This document shows positions 63,435-64,000 of a stretch of 64,000 bases of DNA, in pieces (positions within the stretch are counted from its first letter, which is position 1; each line of letters begins with the position of its first letter). Location of the stretch: contig NZ_JBBEWC010000014.1 of assembly GCF_037860775.1 (NCBI RefSeq), positions 1 to 64,000 on the forward strand. The letters run 5' to 3'. This stretch comes from Emticicia soli. GTDB lineage: Bacteria; Bacteroidota; Bacteroidia; Cytophagales; Spirosomataceae. Position numbers and translations under genes: made by a program. The notes under the pieces are model-generated. The model saw only the letters and a list, made by a program, of their open reading frames with translations. It searched no databases and was not told where the DNA came from.

Positions 63435-63453
63435 AAGTGTCAATTTGACACCA
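63435..63453. promoter_or_regulatory. AraR-type operator, divergent lacI/BASS region
   Basis: AAGTGTCAATTTGACACCA has a perfectly symmetric core GTGTCAATTTGACAC, while its outermost bases differ from the other boxes. It could let AraR co-control the acid-sugar operon or the lacI-like gene. Confidence 0.5.
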
Positions 63454-63475
63454 ATTATTGAACGTCAACTATCAG

Positions 63476-63483
63476 AAACGTTT
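63476..63483. promoter_or_regulatory. LacI-type CG palindrome
   Basis: AAACGTTT with central CG, followed 6 bases on by AGCGTTTTT. It lies 128 bases before the lacI-like start and may be its own operator. Confidence 0.3.
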
Positions 63484-63610
63484 GTGATAAGCGTTTTTAC
63501 CATGTTTTTGGCAAGAGAATAGTTAAATTGAATGTATATGAATTAATGATAAGAGATTTTTGTCTAATTTGATTATTGATAAGTAATCTTAAAAAAATAC
63601 AACTTGATGT

Positions 63611-64000
63611 ATGCAAAGATGTATTAAATGTAATTCGGTAGATGGGGTGATAAAGTCTGGTTTTCTGAGAGGAAAGCAGCGTTTTTTTTGTAAACTGTGT
63701 GATTTCTATTTCATTTTAGAAAATGAAAATACCAGATTGCCTCAGAAAACTAACCAGACCACTATTTTAGATGTGGCAAAGCATCTAGGTATTGCTGCTT
63801 CAACGGTTTCAAGAGCATTGAATGGGAAATCTGATATAAGCCCATTTACCAGAAAGGCAGTACAACAAGCGGCGATAGATTTAGACTATAAACCTAATTT
63901 ATTAGCACAGAGCCTTAATAAAGGCAAGACCAATACAATTGGCGTGGTGATTCCGAATGTTGAGTTACCTTTCTTTGCAACTGCTCTGGCTAGTATGCAG
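63611..64000 (+). CDS. LacI-family regulator with N-terminal transposase-type zinc ribbon (partial)
   Basis: ATG at 63611 opens a frame that continues past the window end; 130 residues are visible. Residues 1-35 form a Cys4 zinc ribbon, CIKC at 4-7 and CKLC at 27-30, with GFLRGKQRFFC between, just like the N-terminal ribbon of IS1/InsA-type transposases. A short linker leads to a normal LacI helix-turn-helix at residues 51-72 (ILDVAKHLGIAASTVSRALN), hinge region YKPNLLAQSLNKGKTN and the start of the sugar-binding domain TIGVVIPNVELPFFATAL. It faces away from the BASS operon and is its natural regulator candidate. The ligand domain is cut off, so the effector is unknown. Confidence 0.85.
   Translation, partial: MQRCIKCNSVDGVIKSGFLRGKQRFFCKLCDFYFILENENTRLPQKTNQTTILDVAKHLGIAASTVSRALNGKSDISPFTRKAVQQAAIDLDYKPNLLAQSLNKGKTNTIGVVIPNVELPFFATALASMQ

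Larger units (their letters stand above)
63192..63610. other. Divergent regulatory region
   Basis: These 419 bases separate the BASS operon from the lacI-like gene. They hold an AraR-type box (63435-63453), a candidate minus-strand promoter, and a LacI-type AAACGTTT (63476-63483). No gene was found. Confidence 0.5.

Noticed and set aside
63435..63483. Idea that the LacI-type protein itself recognises the GTGT-N7-ACAC boxes
   Set aside because: LacI operators normally have a central CG and are found here as AAACGTTT; the GTGT boxes instead cluster around araR and araB, which fits AraR better.
1..64000. CRISPR array, tRNA or rRNA genes
   Set aside because: I saw no regularly spaced direct repeats, no cloverleaf with a CCA end and no rRNA-like stretch on either strand while reading; a short TTCGA-containing stretch near 1715 lacks the other tRNA arms.

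Overview
The window is AT-rich chromosomal DNA from a member of the Bacteroidota. The evidence is a SusC/SusD pair, several TonB-dependent receptors with carboxypeptidase-like N-terminal domains, an AraR-type (Nudix-like) arabinose regulator and a promoter matching the TTTG-N19-TAnnTTTG pattern of this phylum. Protein style suggests an environmental plant-polysaccharide degrader, perhaps of the Cytophagales; the genus cannot be read from the sequence with confidence.

Layout. (1) 1-3300 is a decayed mobile-element zone. An IS4-family insertion sequence truncates a MauE/DoxX-like gene. A degenerate IS982-type element sits against the tail of a serine-recombinase gene. An orphan TetR-type operator and a remnant reading frame follow. 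(2) 3309-12293, all minus strand, looks like one metal-acquisition block: two small CX9CX3C proteins, two TonB-dependent receptors, a PepSY membrane protein, a previously hidden 45-residue membrane protein, a heavy-metal-binding-like secreted protein and a secreted DJ-1/PfpI-type protein. (3) 12686-15301 holds a LytT/LytS two-component pair and a membrane-anchored protein of unknown role. (4) 15923-21699 holds a GH55-like beta-helix protein and a large FG-GAP/ASPIC lipoprotein. (5) 21929-48754, plus strand, is a large arabinan/arabinoxylan-type polysaccharide utilization locus. It has SusC, SusD, GH95, two GH43, a CE6/alpha-beta hydrolase fusion, a type-B carboxylesterase, GH29, five genes carrying six CE1 esterase domains, GH127 and GH51. 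(6) 48955-57224 holds araR, araB, araA, araD, a transaldolase-like aldolase, a sodium/sugar symporter and a Tat-type oxidoreductase. (7) 57321-63191, minus strand, holds a small secreted protein, a GH10 xylanase and a probable acid-sugar operon (FAH-family, enolase-superfamily, secreted RraA-family, BASS transporter). (8) At the right edge a LacI-family gene begins that carries an extra transposase-type zinc ribbon in front of its DNA-binding domain.

How it works together (inference). The secreted esterases and glycosidases strip acetyl/feruloyl groups and arabinose, fucose or galactose, and xylose from hemicellulose. SusCD imports oligosaccharides, the symporter carries free arabinose, and AraB-AraA-AraD plus the aldolase feed the pentose phosphate pathway. 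Seven copies of a 19-bp palindrome, NtGTGT-N7-ACACNN in form, lie in front of susC (two), the GH95 operon, araR, araB (two) and the divergent lacI/BASS promoter region. They are the most likely AraR operators and tie the locus into one regulon.
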